The notes beneath the pieces are model-generated. The model was not told the origin of the DNA. It made no database searches and was given only the letters and a program-made list of their open reading frames with translations. Of a stretch of 32,231 nucleotides of DNA, positions 16,019 to 23,515 are shown in pieces. Both the position numbers and the translations under genes were made by a program. The DNA lies in the NCBI GenBank assembly GCA_002734085.1, contig NVXV01000006.1, positions 43,998-76,228 of the forward strand, written 5' to 3'. This DNA is from Fluviicola sp. (GTDB taxonomy: Bacteria; Bacteroidota; Bacteroidia; Flavobacteriales_D; Crocinitomicaceae). How positions within the stretch are numbered: position 1 is the stretch's first letter; each line of letters opens with the position of its first letter.

Positions 16019-17572
16019 TCATACCTTTACGAATTTCTGGATATAAGTGCCTCGTGTGGTTCTCACAAAAACAATATATATTCCTGCACTCCAGCTTGAA
16101 ATATCGAGGGAAAAGGAAGAAGAATAACTTTCATTGTGAATAGCCATTAGTCTACCTCCAATGTCAGTAATAGCAGTATAACTACCAGGAACCATTTTAA
16201 CCGTGATTATATCGTTGGCTGGATTGGGAAATACGTTCACCATTCCGTCCTGATTATTAAATGCACAGATATTCCCAATATTGCTATCCATCCAGGCTAG
16301 GCGATGATCTATCCAATTCTTCATGTAAGTGATTTCCCCTTCATACGTCGTTGGAGTTTCATAATCTACGATCCAGACATCTTCACCAATAATATTCCAC
16401 CGTTCAAAATTACGCGTTATTGCATCACCAAGATAATTCACATGGTTGTCGATCCATATATACAAACTGTCCTTGTTAAGGAAGCTGTTGCGGTATTGAG
16501 TCCAATCAGTGGTAATCAAATTACAGAAAGAAGGGTCTTTCGTTAAATGCTCCCACCATAATGGCATATTCTCTAAATCTTCACAACCTGGCTGGTTTTG
16601 TAAAAAGGTCCAACCACGCGGGTTGCTATTTGAACATACTGCTGATAGTCCGTAGGTTTGATCAAAATCCCAGATAGGTCCGGCATGGAAGCGCGGATCC
16701 AACCCATCGTTATCCTTGTGGAAATAGGAACTTAATTTGTAACCATCAGAGTTCTTGCTAAACTCGTTGATCAATAGAAATGACGCAAATGACTCACTGT
16801 CTATCCATTTGGTGTAATGTTCTCCTTTTGCATTGATAAAATTAGTAGAAAACAATGCTGATTCCCAATCATACATACGTTGTTCAATGAAACTCTCCAT
16901 TTTTATAGTCACCTGACTTCCCTTTGGATAGATATATTCAAAAGTTGTCCGAGGGCCTCCCATTGAAGAATACTCTGAGTTGAAAGAGGCTTCTTCTTCA
17001 TTCACCCAATCCACTTTGAATAAATAACCTCCTGTATTGTCGATTGCGTTGATATCGGCAATATTTACTCGCTCAGCACCCTGACGAATCTTTTCAATTA
17101 AGGCGTATATTCCCTTATAATCATCATTTACAACCACCTCCACATATTGCCAACTACACACAGATTCTCCCATTTGTTCGTGCAGATAAAAGCTCATTGG
17201 GATGCGTAACAATGTTTTATCAATAAACAAGGCGTGTAAAACCCACTCTGAATCGGCTCCCATTCCCAGCAAACTTTGGCTCATTGCATTCCCGCTATTG
17301 TCGCGTAACTCAATGGTGTATGACTTTTTATCAAAATCCTGGCTTGAATTTCCTCGGATTTCAATCCCAATATCTCCGTTGTATTCATTGAATGGCCCGT
17401 CCGAACTATTCATGTTGCTATTGGACATTATCCCCATTGTACCTTGTATTCTAGGTTCATCAGGGATTTCTCCACTCGATTGAATATTAATCACAGGTAA
17501 ATGGCTACTAACCGATTGGCCAAAAAGTGAAGTGGTCATCACAAGAAACGCTATGAATAAGATCTGTTTCAT
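16019..17572 (-). CDS. CotH-family protein kinase-like protein with T9SS sorting domain
   Basis: A 517-residue secreted CotH-family protein. The family was first known from spore-coat CotH, an atypical protein kinase. The signal peptide is residues 1-19 (ends LFGQ). CotH features are 'IGIEIRGNSSQDFDKKSYTIEL' split around residues 68-89, 'EWVLHALFIDKTLLR' (109-123), 'GYLFKVDW' (182-189) and the metal-binding-type 'GPIWDFDQTYG' (298-308). Residues about 440-517 form a T9SS type A sorting domain ('VFPNPANDIITV', 'WSAGIYIVFV'), so the protein is exported to the surface or outside. Its ATG overlaps the stop of the DUF2490 gene by 4 bp (ATGA), so the two are translationally coupled. Kinase activity is family knowledge and not proven here. 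Confidence 0.88.
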   Translation of the reverse strand: MKQILFIAFLVMTTSLFGQSVSSHLPVINIQSSGEIPDEPRIQGTMGIMSNSNMNSSDGPFNEYNGDIGIEIRGNSSQDFDKKSYTIELRDNSGNAMSQSLLGMGADSEWVLHALFIDKTLLRIPMSFYLHEQMGESVCSWQYVEVVVNDDYKGIYALIEKIRQGAERVNIADINAIDNTGGYLFKVDWVNEEEASFNSEYSSMGGPRTTFEYIYPKGSQVTIKMESFIEQRMYDWESALFSTNFINAKGEHYTKWIDSESFASFLLINEFSKNSDGYKLSSYFHKDNDGLDPRFHAGPIWDFDQTYGLSAVCSNSNPRGWTFLQNQPGCEDLENMPLWWEHLTKDPSFCNLITTDWTQYRNSFLNKDSLYIWIDNHVNYLGDAITRNFERWNIIGEDVWIVDYETPTTYEGEITYMKNWIDHRLAWMDSNIGNICAFNNQDGMVNVFPNPANDIITVKMVPGSYTAITDIGGRLMAIHNESYSSSFSLDISSWSAGIYIVFVRTTRGTYIQKFVKV

Positions 17573-18225
17573 TTCTTCTTCTTTTTCTTGGCGTTTACGT
17601 TGATTTTCAAAATTATACCAACAATATGCTCCTTGTCATTGGTTTTTCTTCCCATTTGACTTTCCATAGCATAGAAGGTGCGCAGATCAATCTCTTTATT
17701 TATTCGCCAATTTCCACCTAAACGCAATCGAAAATCACTGATTGTTTCTTCTGAATAGAAAAATTCAATACTCGTAAAAGGATCAAATAATTTGGATAAA
17801 TTGTAATCAAGCTGCGTTTTATTTCTCAATTCAATTTCGCTACCAACACGATTATAGAAATATGCGTATTGTCCGCGTGTTCTATTCTTGATTTTAAAAT
17901 CCTTGCCGATATCAGTATCAAAGGTAATATCCATGTTTGCCCTTCCGAAATCATTATTTACATCACCAGTACGTGTAATACGATATGCGGGTGTTAACAT
18001 CAGCCACTTAAAAGGCTTGTATCCTATACCAATTTCAAAAAGTGAAGATCGATGTCGCGATATATTTTGATCAAAACGAATTTGACCATCCATTTTGAAT
18101 TCTAGCTTCTTTAGGAGTTCAACATCTATCTTGAGGCCTGACCATGATTCTAAATCATGTTGTACTTGTCCTCTTGCAGCAAAAGTTAAAACTATGCTTA
18201 TTACAATAACAAACTGTTTTATCAT
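17569..18225 (-). CDS. DUF2490 outer-membrane beta-barrel protein
   Basis: A 218-residue DUF2490 protein with a signal peptide (residues 1-20, ends ARGQ) and alternating amphipathic strands throughout, as expected for a small outer-membrane barrel ('QHDLESWSGLKIDVELLKKL', 'WLMLTPAYRITR', 'FRLRLGGNWRIN'). It ends after the last strand with six lysines (213-218). Such barrels normally end in an aromatic or hydrophobic residue. The A/G-rich lysine codons also form the purine-rich leader directly before the CotH ATG. Gene order DUF2490-CotH is recurrent in Bacteroidota, often near VTC-like polyphosphate polymerases, which are not seen here. Confidence 0.82.
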   Translation of the reverse strand: MIKQFVIVISIVLTFAARGQVQHDLESWSGLKIDVELLKKLEFKMDGQIRFDQNISRHRSSLFEIGIGYKPFKWLMLTPAYRITRTGDVNNDFGRANMDITFDTDIGKDFKIKNRTRGQYAYFYNRVGSEIELRNKTQLDYNLSKLFDPFTSIEFFYSEETISDFRLRLGGNWRINKEIDLRTFYAMESQMGRKTNDKEHIVGIILKINVNAKKKKKK

Positions 18226-18283
18226 AGTAAATGAAAAATTAACCCTGTTAAATATAACACTAAAATTCGACGAATGTTATTGA

Positions 18284-18403
18284 TTAAAAAGATTTTTGAA
18301 TTATTACCGCAGAACCATGGCAAGCAGCAACAAGATATAAGTCGGACTCTTTAGTCCATCGCAATAATTCCCCTATATTTTCATCATCTGGTAGCCCAAT
18401 CAT
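18284..18403 (-). pseudogene. 39-codon relic of an HchA/Hsp31 (DJ-1/PfpI) gene
   Basis: Within the only large gap, the minus strand encodes 39 residues, with 'MIGLPDDENIGELLRW' followed by 'DLYLVAACHGSA'. This matches the middle of HchA/Hsp31 glyoxalase-chaperones (E. coli has an equivalent 'ALIGLP...ALQWA' and 'LCHGPAAF' around the nucleophile Cys). The nucleophile elbow is intact, but a stop follows 9 residues after CHG, and an in-frame TGA lies five codons before the ATG. No homology to the remaining 200 or so residues is seen on either side in any frame I read. It is most simply a decayed internal fragment. Confidence 0.65.
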
Positions 18404-18829
18404 TGAGCCTAACGATCAGGTCTATGAAAAACCGCTGCTGTTCCATAAAGTTAAGCATTAATTTGAAAGTGGATGATTGAGCTTGGATGACTTATCATTC
18501 GAAGTGCAAATGTTGAAGTGTTTTTTTAGGTGGTGTAATATTTGCCTAAGTTAAGAAGCTCATAAGAATTATTTAGTACAGCTTGCTCTGTTGCACTCAT
18601 GACTCAGTCACTTTTTTAAGTTATGTTCAGATAAATGTGAGATTTGAATTTGATTGACTCAACGAGGTTAAACTTTTGATGTATTTGAAAACAATATTGA
18701 AAATTAGTTAAAAAAAATTGACACCAGCAAACCATAGATAATAACAACGAGCACGGGTAAGTTCTTACCTGTTAACTTAAGGTTAATATATTTTCCTCCA
18801 CAAGGATTCTCTTTAATTTTATCTGTATC
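18404..18829. other. gene-free stretch upstream of the 813-residue gene
   Basis: About 425 bp without a supportable gene. The only coding-like piece is a 24-codon minus-strand frame at 18526-18600, which I could not assign. Near the right end are two small dyads, ggtaag-tt-cttacc (18756-18769) and ttaac-n5-gttaa (18772-18786), 44-74 bp before the ATG at 18830; they could be operator sites. Together with the HchA relic at 18284-18403, this looks like a decaying or rearranged locus. Confidence 0.4.
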
Positions 18830-21271
18830 ATGAAAATTGTTAAACTCATACTTTTATTGCTAATCACCAATTTTCTTTGGGCACAGGTTGACATACCTGA
18901 AGATCGTCAGTATGAGTATTCATCTGATGTCGCTGAATACTACTTCTATCTTGAAAGCCAGACTGAGCAATCCATCAATTGGGGTGAGGTAAACGGTTAT
19001 CAAGTATGTTATGCACTTATTATAAATAATACTGAAGACTCGCTTCTAATCCAACGGGTAGGGAGTAGAAATCATCCGCTATATTGGTTTCTGGAAGGTA
19101 CAAGTCGAAGTGAGCTAGTTTTACCAAACGACACGATTCGGTTACGCACAAAATGGGCTAGAAGACACGGTCCGTTTACTCGTCCTTTGACCCTTGAATA
19201 TCGGAGTAGTTCTAATATGAATAAGCAGTTTTTTTCAGTTTATACGCGTGGGTACTTTATAGATTCAAATCAAATACGACTGGAGCAAGAGAAGATACAA
19301 CAGGAGCAAGCGAAGGTGAGAGAGATAGAAAATCGTAAACGTAAGGATTTCCTGAAAGATCATTTCGAAAACGGACAATTAAGAGAAATTGTAAATAAGA
19401 ATCCTGAACATGATTCAATTCCAATTAGAACAACGTATTACGATGACGGTACAGTTCGCTTAAAAGTATACAGAAGAAAAGGTATTGTTAAAGAAGCTTA
19501 TGATCGTTCAGGATATTTGAAAAACAGTTGGGATGATAAGGGTGTTCGCACAGAATATTACCCCAATGGAAATCGAAAATTCATGTCTGGGGTGGACCGA
19601 TATTCCACTGAAGAACCTTATCTCAGTTTTTACTTCGAAAATGGATGTCTCAAAAAAGAGGTCTTTCTCAATGAGTCGATAATAAAAGAATATGATTCAC
19701 TCCACTGCAATCAGTTGATCGCAAAAACAATTAAGGACAGTACAATATTCAGTAACTCGGTAGCATACTATGAAGATGGGAAGATATCGCGAATCAAATT
19801 TTATCTAATCGTAGGGTATACACAATACGTAGAGCATATTGGAACATTTGAAGGTTATCAACTTACCGATGGTTATGTGAACTATTATTCTACGCAAAAT
19901 AAATTACTCTTCACCAGTCAAATTATAGATGGCAAACGAGATAATGTCCTCACTAGATACGAGAAACAGGGCAATCAAATTAACCTCTTTGATGAATCGG
20001 GACGGAAAACAGGTTTGTGGGTTATGCAGAAGTCTAATGACTCTATCCCCATTCATATCCCCTCCAATCTTAAAAAATCATTGAGAGACGCACGTAATTT
20101 TGCCTGGCGTAATTATATCTACAAGAAAGGAGATACTAGTGCTGTAGTTTATTTACATGACTATGGAGGGATAGAAGGTTATGGTTATTTGATAGACAGA
20201 GAAATGCGCATAAAAAAAGGACTTGAGATTGGATTGAGATATCACGAAGATGGGTATCTAAAATCGAAAGGTTATGAGTTGAAAAATGGTTTGAGCGTTG
20301 TGGTAAATTACTCTGATGAAAATGAGGGCGAAATTATAGGAGGGAGAAAAGGGCATAGCAGTAAACTGATTTATAAAAAGAATCAACTCGTTGAAATTAG
20401 AAGTCTTCATAAAGTAACTCAACTTGATGCAGTTGCCACCACATCAAGTGGAAAGGCAAGAAATTTACAAGATGGTATGTCTGTTGTCGAAAAAGGGAGT
20501 TTCAAACATTTTGAACTTTACAATGGTTTCATCTATTACTACGATCAACATGAGAGTTTAACACATACTGAAAAAGTAGTGAATGGAGTTATTCAATGGA
20601 ATCCTCGTGTCAACCTTAAAGAAAAGCAACTGCTTGATGCCGCGAAACGAAATGATCTAAATATGAATGGTTGGGTTGAACAGCGAGAACTCAATGGGTT
20701 GACATCATTATCAATTCGGTTGACTGATGATGAGGTTGAAAATTTTAATTGGAACGAATTAGCTCATTTTAAAAATTTACAAGCAGTGAATTGTAATAAC
20801 CTTAGCTATCGGATGAGTGACTATATAAACCTTGCTGCACTTAAATTGGCCGTCGTCAACAAATCTGGCACCAAGATAGAACGCAGAAGACATCGCTATC
20901 CATGGGATCCGCCTCGGGAACCGGATTTCGAGCTCAAACAAGAAGGAGCCGAACTTGCACATGTAGAAAGAGTTGAAGAGTTTCCTGATGTTGAAGCCAA
21001 ATTTCCAGGAGGGCAAGAAGCAATGGTAGAATGGATCGATTCGAATATGGTCTCTCCAAAAGTATCAACGGACGGCCGACAGTATAAAGTTTACATGGAG
21101 TTTTATGTGCATCGCAATGGAAGCATCTCCAATGTTAAAGTTCTGAAAGGCGTTCAGACCGAATTTGATAGAGAAGCGAAGCGCTTAGTCAAGTCTATGC
21201 CTAATTGGGAGCCTGCTATTTGTAATGGTGAAATTTGCGCAAGTAAAATGCGAATAATAATACCTTTTTGA
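18830..21271 (+). CDS. mosaic secreted protein: DUF1573-like, MORN-like, EF-hand, TonB-C
   Basis: An 813-residue exported protein (signal peptide 1-18, ends LWAQ). Residues about 50-145 look like a DUF1573/Ig-type domain ('YALIINNTEDSLLIQRVGS', 'LPNDTIRLRTKW'). A short charged coiled coil follows (148-175). Then come MORN-like/YwqK-type repeats ('YYDDGTVRLKVY' 203-214, 'EYYPNGNRKFMSG' 242-254, 'YFENGCLKKEVF' 268-279, 'YYEDGKISRIKF'). A canonical 12-residue EF-hand loop DLNMNGWVEQRE lies at 609-620, followed by a short Leu-rich-repeat-like stretch. The last 100 residues are a TonB-C-type domain ('FPGGQEAMVEWI', 'YVHRNGSISNVKVLKG', 'WEPAICNG'). It stands alone downstream of a 600-bp gap. The domain calls are by eye; the overall role, perhaps an envelope scaffold, is unknown. 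Confidence 0.75.
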   Translation: MKIVKLILLLLITNFLWAQVDIPEDRQYEYSSDVAEYYFYLESQTEQSINWGEVNGYQVCYALIINNTEDSLLIQRVGSRNHPLYWFLEGTSRSELVLPNDTIRLRTKWARRHGPFTRPLTLEYRSSSNMNKQFFSVYTRGYFIDSNQIRLEQEKIQQEQAKVREIENRKRKDFLKDHFENGQLREIVNKNPEHDSIPIRTTYYDDGTVRLKVYRRKGIVKEAYDRSGYLKNSWDDKGVRTEYYPNGNRKFMSGVDRYSTEEPYLSFYFENGCLKKEVFLNESIIKEYDSLHCNQLIAKTIKDSTIFSNSVAYYEDGKISRIKFYLIVGYTQYVEHIGTFEGYQLTDGYVNYYSTQNKLLFTSQIIDGKRDNVLTRYEKQGNQINLFDESGRKTGLWVMQKSNDSIPIHIPSNLKKSLRDARNFAWRNYIYKKGDTSAVVYLHDYGGIEGYGYLIDREMRIKKGLEIGLRYHEDGYLKSKGYELKNGLSVVVNYSDENEGEIIGGRKGHSSKLIYKKNQLVEIRSLHKVTQLDAVATTSSGKARNLQDGMSVVEKGSFKHFELYNGFIYYYDQHESLTHTEKVVNGVIQWNPRVNLKEKQLLDAAKRNDLNMNGWVEQRELNGLTSLSIRLTDDEVENFNWNELAHFKNLQAVNCNNLSYRMSDYINLAALKLAVVNKSGTKIERRRHRYPWDPPREPDFELKQEGAELAHVERVEEFPDVEAKFPGGQEAMVEWIDSNMVSPKVSTDGRQYKVYMEFYVHRNGSISNVKVLKGVQTEFDREAKRLVKSMPNWEPAICNGEICASKMRIIIPF

Positions 21272-21365
21272 TCATTACCCAACCCCCGTTGTCATACTAA
21301 TGATACTTTTTAGTGGTGCATATCCATTCAAACTTACTGTTTTTCGATTGCGTATTCAAATCAAG

Positions 21366-21710
21366 TTAAGAAAGATTTTTAATCATAGTATATAATATTC
21401 TTGACAGTTCATCAGCGTGTTTCAATAATGTTTCAAATTCTTCTTTTGTAATTTCTCTATCATCTGAAAGGATATCAAGAACTGCAATACACTCAAATAG
21501 AGAAGCCCTAGCTGTAGTGAAATAGTTTTTCCTATCTTTTTTTGAAAACTTACCAGAACCTTCTGCAATGTTTAAAGCAATACTAAAGGATGCCCTTCCT
21601 AGTTGGTCATTTACATATCTATCAAACCTGTTTTCGAGGATTATATTTTTGCAGGAAACGTGAAACGTTTTGGCTTTGTTATAAACGAGAAGCTTTTGGA
21701 AATCAAACAT
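21366..21710 (-). CDS. four-helix-bundle protein (23S rRNA intervening-sequence type)
   Basis: A 114-residue all-helical protein of the four-helix-bundle family once named S23, first found encoded inside intervening sequences of 23S rRNA in spirochaetes and others. Features seen: 'FDFQKLLVYNKAKTF' at the N-terminus, 'QLGRASFSIALNIAEGSGKF' (the family hallmark LNIAEGxG), and 'ARASLFECIAVLDI'. The length is normal. It is free-standing, next to a pyrimidine/purine-rich region and a tRNA-Leu gene, with no rRNA in the window. The biochemical function of these proteins is not established. No terminator is seen in the 95 bp to the convergent gene. Confidence 0.85.
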   Translation of the reverse strand: MFDFQKLLVYNKAKTFHVSCKNIILENRFDRYVNDQLGRASFSIALNIAEGSGKFSKKDRKNYFTTARASLFECIAVLDILSDDREITKEEFETLLKHADELSRILYTMIKNLS

Positions 21711-21787
21711 GGTAATTGTATTTATGGTGGTTAATACTATTGAAGGTACAAAAAAAATTAAATACAGCCGATATGTTTTTTTGATTA

Positions 21788-21903
21788 CCTCGTTCTCGCT
21801 CTCCTTCTCGCCCTGTTTTACAAGAGTGAGTGTGAGTGTAGAGAGTGAAGAAAAAAAACAGAGTGAGAATCTTCGCTCTCGCTCTGCTTCTCACTCTGTT
21901 TTT
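21788..21903. repeat. degenerate 33-bp direct repeat in a polypurine/polypyrimidine region
   Basis: Two C/T-rich copies, 21788-21820 and 21871-21903, agree at 27 of 33 positions by my alignment. Between them lies a G/A-rich tract with repeated 'gagtgag'. The second copy overlaps the loop and right arm of the tRNA-Leu terminator. Either a duplicated terminator arm or simple-sequence expansion would explain this. Confidence 0.5.
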
Positions 21904-21904
21904 T
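21853..21904 (-). terminator. intrinsic terminator of tRNA-Leu
   Basis: Arms 21853-21869 and 21888-21904 are perfect 17-bp complements (core cagagtgagaa / ttctcactctg) around an 18-base loop. Read on the minus strand the hairpin starts 2 bases after the tRNA discriminator and ends in a run of T, as for an intrinsic terminator. Confidence 0.8.
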
Positions 21905-21905
21905 G

Positions 21906-21989
21906 TGCCCAGAGAGGGAGTCGAACCCTCACGCCCTAAAGGACACATGGCCCTCAACCATGCCTGTCTACCAATTCCAGCACCTGGGC
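21906..21989 (-). tRNA. tRNA-Leu (anticodon GAG)
   Basis: A class II tRNA of 84 bases without encoded CCA. The acceptor stem pairs GCCCAGG with TCTGGGC (one G-U), and the discriminator is A, as expected for leucine. The D arm contains AATTGGTAGAC. The anticodon stem CATGG/CCATG closes loop TTGAGGG, giving anticodon GAG for CUC/CUU codons. A long variable arm (around GTCC...GGGC) precedes the T arm GAGGG-TTCGACT-CCCTC. The coordinates include the discriminator base at 21906. An intrinsic terminator follows directly. Confidence 0.93.
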
Positions 21990-22196
21990 TTGTAGTGGAC
22001 GGCAAAAATACTAATTTGATTTGAATCTCAATGCAGACAATCATTTTTTGTTTAAAAGCCTTAATCTTATCAGCACCCTTTTGTCACACTTTCTTAATAT
22101 CTAGCAATCTGAATTGCCAATCGATTAAGAATCTCCAGTCACTATTCCTTCTTAACATCTTAAAACCTCACCCTCTTAATACCTAACGATCAGTTA

Positions 22197-22230
22197 CAAA
22201 AAAACCGTCCCAATAAAATCGAGACGGTTC
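22197..22230 (-). terminator. intrinsic terminator of the thrS-rplT operon
   Basis: Arms 22203-22209 (aaccgtc) and 22223-22229 (gacggtt) form a 7-bp stem with a 13-base loop. On the minus strand a T-run follows at 22204-22198. It lies 22 bp after the rplT stop. Confidence 0.7.
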
Positions 22231-22251
22231 CTGTAGTGAGTTGTAATCTTT

Positions 22252-22599
22252 TTATTTATTCACAGCGTCTACAACTGCTTTAAAAGCATCTGGGTGGTTC
22301 ATAGCCAAATCCGCAAGTGTCTTACGATTTAACTCCATTCCAGATTTATTGTATTTCCCCATGAATTGAGAATAGCTCATTCCGTGTTGTCTTGCACCAG
22401 CGTTGATACGCATGATCCATAAAGAACGGAAATTTCTTTTCTTTTGCTTACGACCTTCATAAGCGTAAACTAATCCTTTTTCGACAGCATTTTTCGCTAC
22501 TGTCCAAACGTTTTTTCTTCTTCCGTAGTATCCTTTAGCAAGCTTCATTACTGCTTTTCTTCTTGCTCTAGCTGCTACGTGATTAACTGATCTTGGCAT
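22252..22599 (-). CDS. rplT: 50S ribosomal protein L20
   Basis: A 115-residue, highly basic ribosomal protein that binds 23S rRNA early in 50S assembly. '[20 protein letters not shown]' at the N-terminus, '[20 protein letters not shown]' and '[20 protein letters not shown]' are diagnostic, and the length is standard. It is the last gene of thrS-infC-rpmI-rplT, separated from rpmI by an unusually long 104-bp leader with two predicted hairpins, and is followed by an intrinsic terminator. Confidence 0.97.
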   Translation of the reverse strand: MPRSVNHVAARARRKAVMKLAKGYYGRRKNVWTVAKNAVEKGLVYAYEGRKQKKRNFRSLWIMRINAGARQHGMSYSQFMGKYNKSGMELNRKTLADLAMNHPDAFKAVVDAVNK

Positions 22600-22703
22600 A
22601 ATTTTAATGTTTTTTGGTAAGAAGTGCTTCTCTATTTCAGAAAGCTTAGTTACTCGTCACCGGGTTTTAAATACTAACCATCTGTCGCTATGACAGAAAT
22701 TTT
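22600..22703 (-). promoter_or_regulatory. structured rpmI-rplT intergenic leader
   Basis: In the mRNA, a perfect 6-bp hairpin tctgtc-atagc-gacaga (22681-22697) follows the rpmI stop, and a second stem with one bulge (gctttct / agagaagc, 22626-22645) lies 27 bp before the rplT start. In other bacteria L20 represses its own operon by binding mRNA structures that mimic its 23S site, so this could be an L20 control element. That is inference from position and folding by eye. Confidence 0.35.
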
Positions 22704-22901
22704 TTACTTCATACAAAGTTGTATCTTGATATTCGGCTCATCAGCTTTGTCAACCAATGTGTCGTGCGTCAAATTACGTTTTTGTTTTTTTGTTTTCTTA
22801 GTAAGGATGTGACTTTTGAAAGCGTGCTTTCTTTTAATCTTCCCACTACCAGTTACTTGGAATCTCTTCTTAGCACTGGATTTCGTTTTCATTTTTGGCA
22901 T
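22704..22901 (-). CDS. rpmI: 50S ribosomal protein L35
   Basis: A 65-residue, very basic protein of the large subunit. '[20 protein letters not shown]' and '[20 protein letters not shown]' are diagnostic of L35, and the length is standard. It lies 35 bp after infC on the same strand. Confidence 0.96.
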   Translation of the reverse strand: MPKMKTKSSAKKRFQVTGSGKIKRKHAFKSHILTKKTKKQKRNLTHDTLVDKADEPNIKIQLCMK

Positions 22902-22936
22902 TTTCTCTTTATTTAAAGTTTAACTCACTACCTATT

Positions 22937-23485
22937 TTATTTTCCTTTCTTCGGGTTGATCATAATTGTCATACGTTTACCTTCTAATTTTGGCATCATT
23001 TCTAATGTACCAAGTTCAGCGAGCTCTTGTGCAAAACGAAGGAGAAGAACTTCACCTCTGTCTTTAAACACAATTGTACGACCCTTGAAGAATACGAAAG
23101 CTTTTACTTTTGCACCGTCTTTCAAAAACTTTTCAGCATTTCTCAGCTTAAAGTTAAAGTCATGATCATCCGTGTTTGGACCAAATCGAACTTCCTTAAT
23201 AACAACTTTTGATTGTTTCGCTTTGAGTTCCTTTTCTTTCTTCTTTTGGTTGTACAAGAATTTCTTGTAGTCCATTATTTTACAAACGGGTGGGTCTGCA
23301 TTTGGAGAAATCTCGACTAAATCTAGTCCTTCTTCCTCCGCTCTTTCTAATGCTACTTTGGTGTCAAGCACTTCTGGCTCTCTACCTTCACCTACCAATC
23401 TTACTTTAGGAACCCGAATGCGTTCATTAATTCTATTCGGATCTTCTTGCCTCCTCGGCTGAAATCTCTTTTTTGGTCTTCTCAT
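22937..23485 (-). CDS. infC: translation initiation factor IF-3
   Basis: A 182-residue IF-3, which binds the 30S subunit, proofreads start-codon and initiator tRNA selection, and prevents early 50S joining. The N-domain has '[14 protein letters not shown]' and '[20 protein letters not shown]'. The C-domain has '[15 protein letters not shown]'-type sequence (here beginning [11 protein letters not shown]), '[15 protein letters not shown]' and '[10 protein letters not shown]'. The start is ATG with an in-frame TAA directly before it. This differs from the rare AUU start by which E. coli IF-3 autoregulates, so that mechanism should not apply here. It begins 30 bp after the thrS stop. Confidence 0.96.
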   Translation of the reverse strand: MRRPKKRFQPRRQEDPNRINERIRVPKVRLVGEGREPEVLDTKVALERAEEEGLDLVEISPNADPPVCKIMDYKKFLYNQKKKEKELKAKQSKVVIKEVRFGPNTDDHDFNFKLRNAEKFLKDGAKVKAFVFFKGRTIVFKDRGEVLLLRFAQELAELGTLEMMPKLEGKRMTIMINPKKGK

Positions 23486-23515
23486 TTATACATTTTATAA
23501 ACTAAATGAATCTAA

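Noticed and set aside
18526-18600. 24-codon minus-strand frame (MSATEQAVLNNSYELL...) in the large gap
   Set aside because: It has a start and stop and coding-like composition, but I could not match it to any family, and frames of this length occur by chance. It may be another gene relic, but that cannot be supported from sequence alone.
21703-22044. 113-residue minus-strand frame over the tRNA-Leu region
   Set aside because: It runs through the tRNA gene and its terminator hairpin and is rich in simple Arg/Glu/Ser repeats from the GA/CT tract. It is a shadow frame.
22045-22190. Recurring 'cttaa(t/c)a-ctaacaatc'-like segments between the tRNA and rplT terminator, considered as a tandem repeat or CRISPR remnant
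   Set aside because: The units differ in length and sequence and there is no regular spacing, so no repeat unit can be defined.
18408-22193. 12-mer cctaacgatcag shared by 18408-18419 and 22182-22193, suggesting a dispersed repeat
   Set aside because: Many 12-mer pairs are expected by chance in 32 kb, and the flanking bases do not match.
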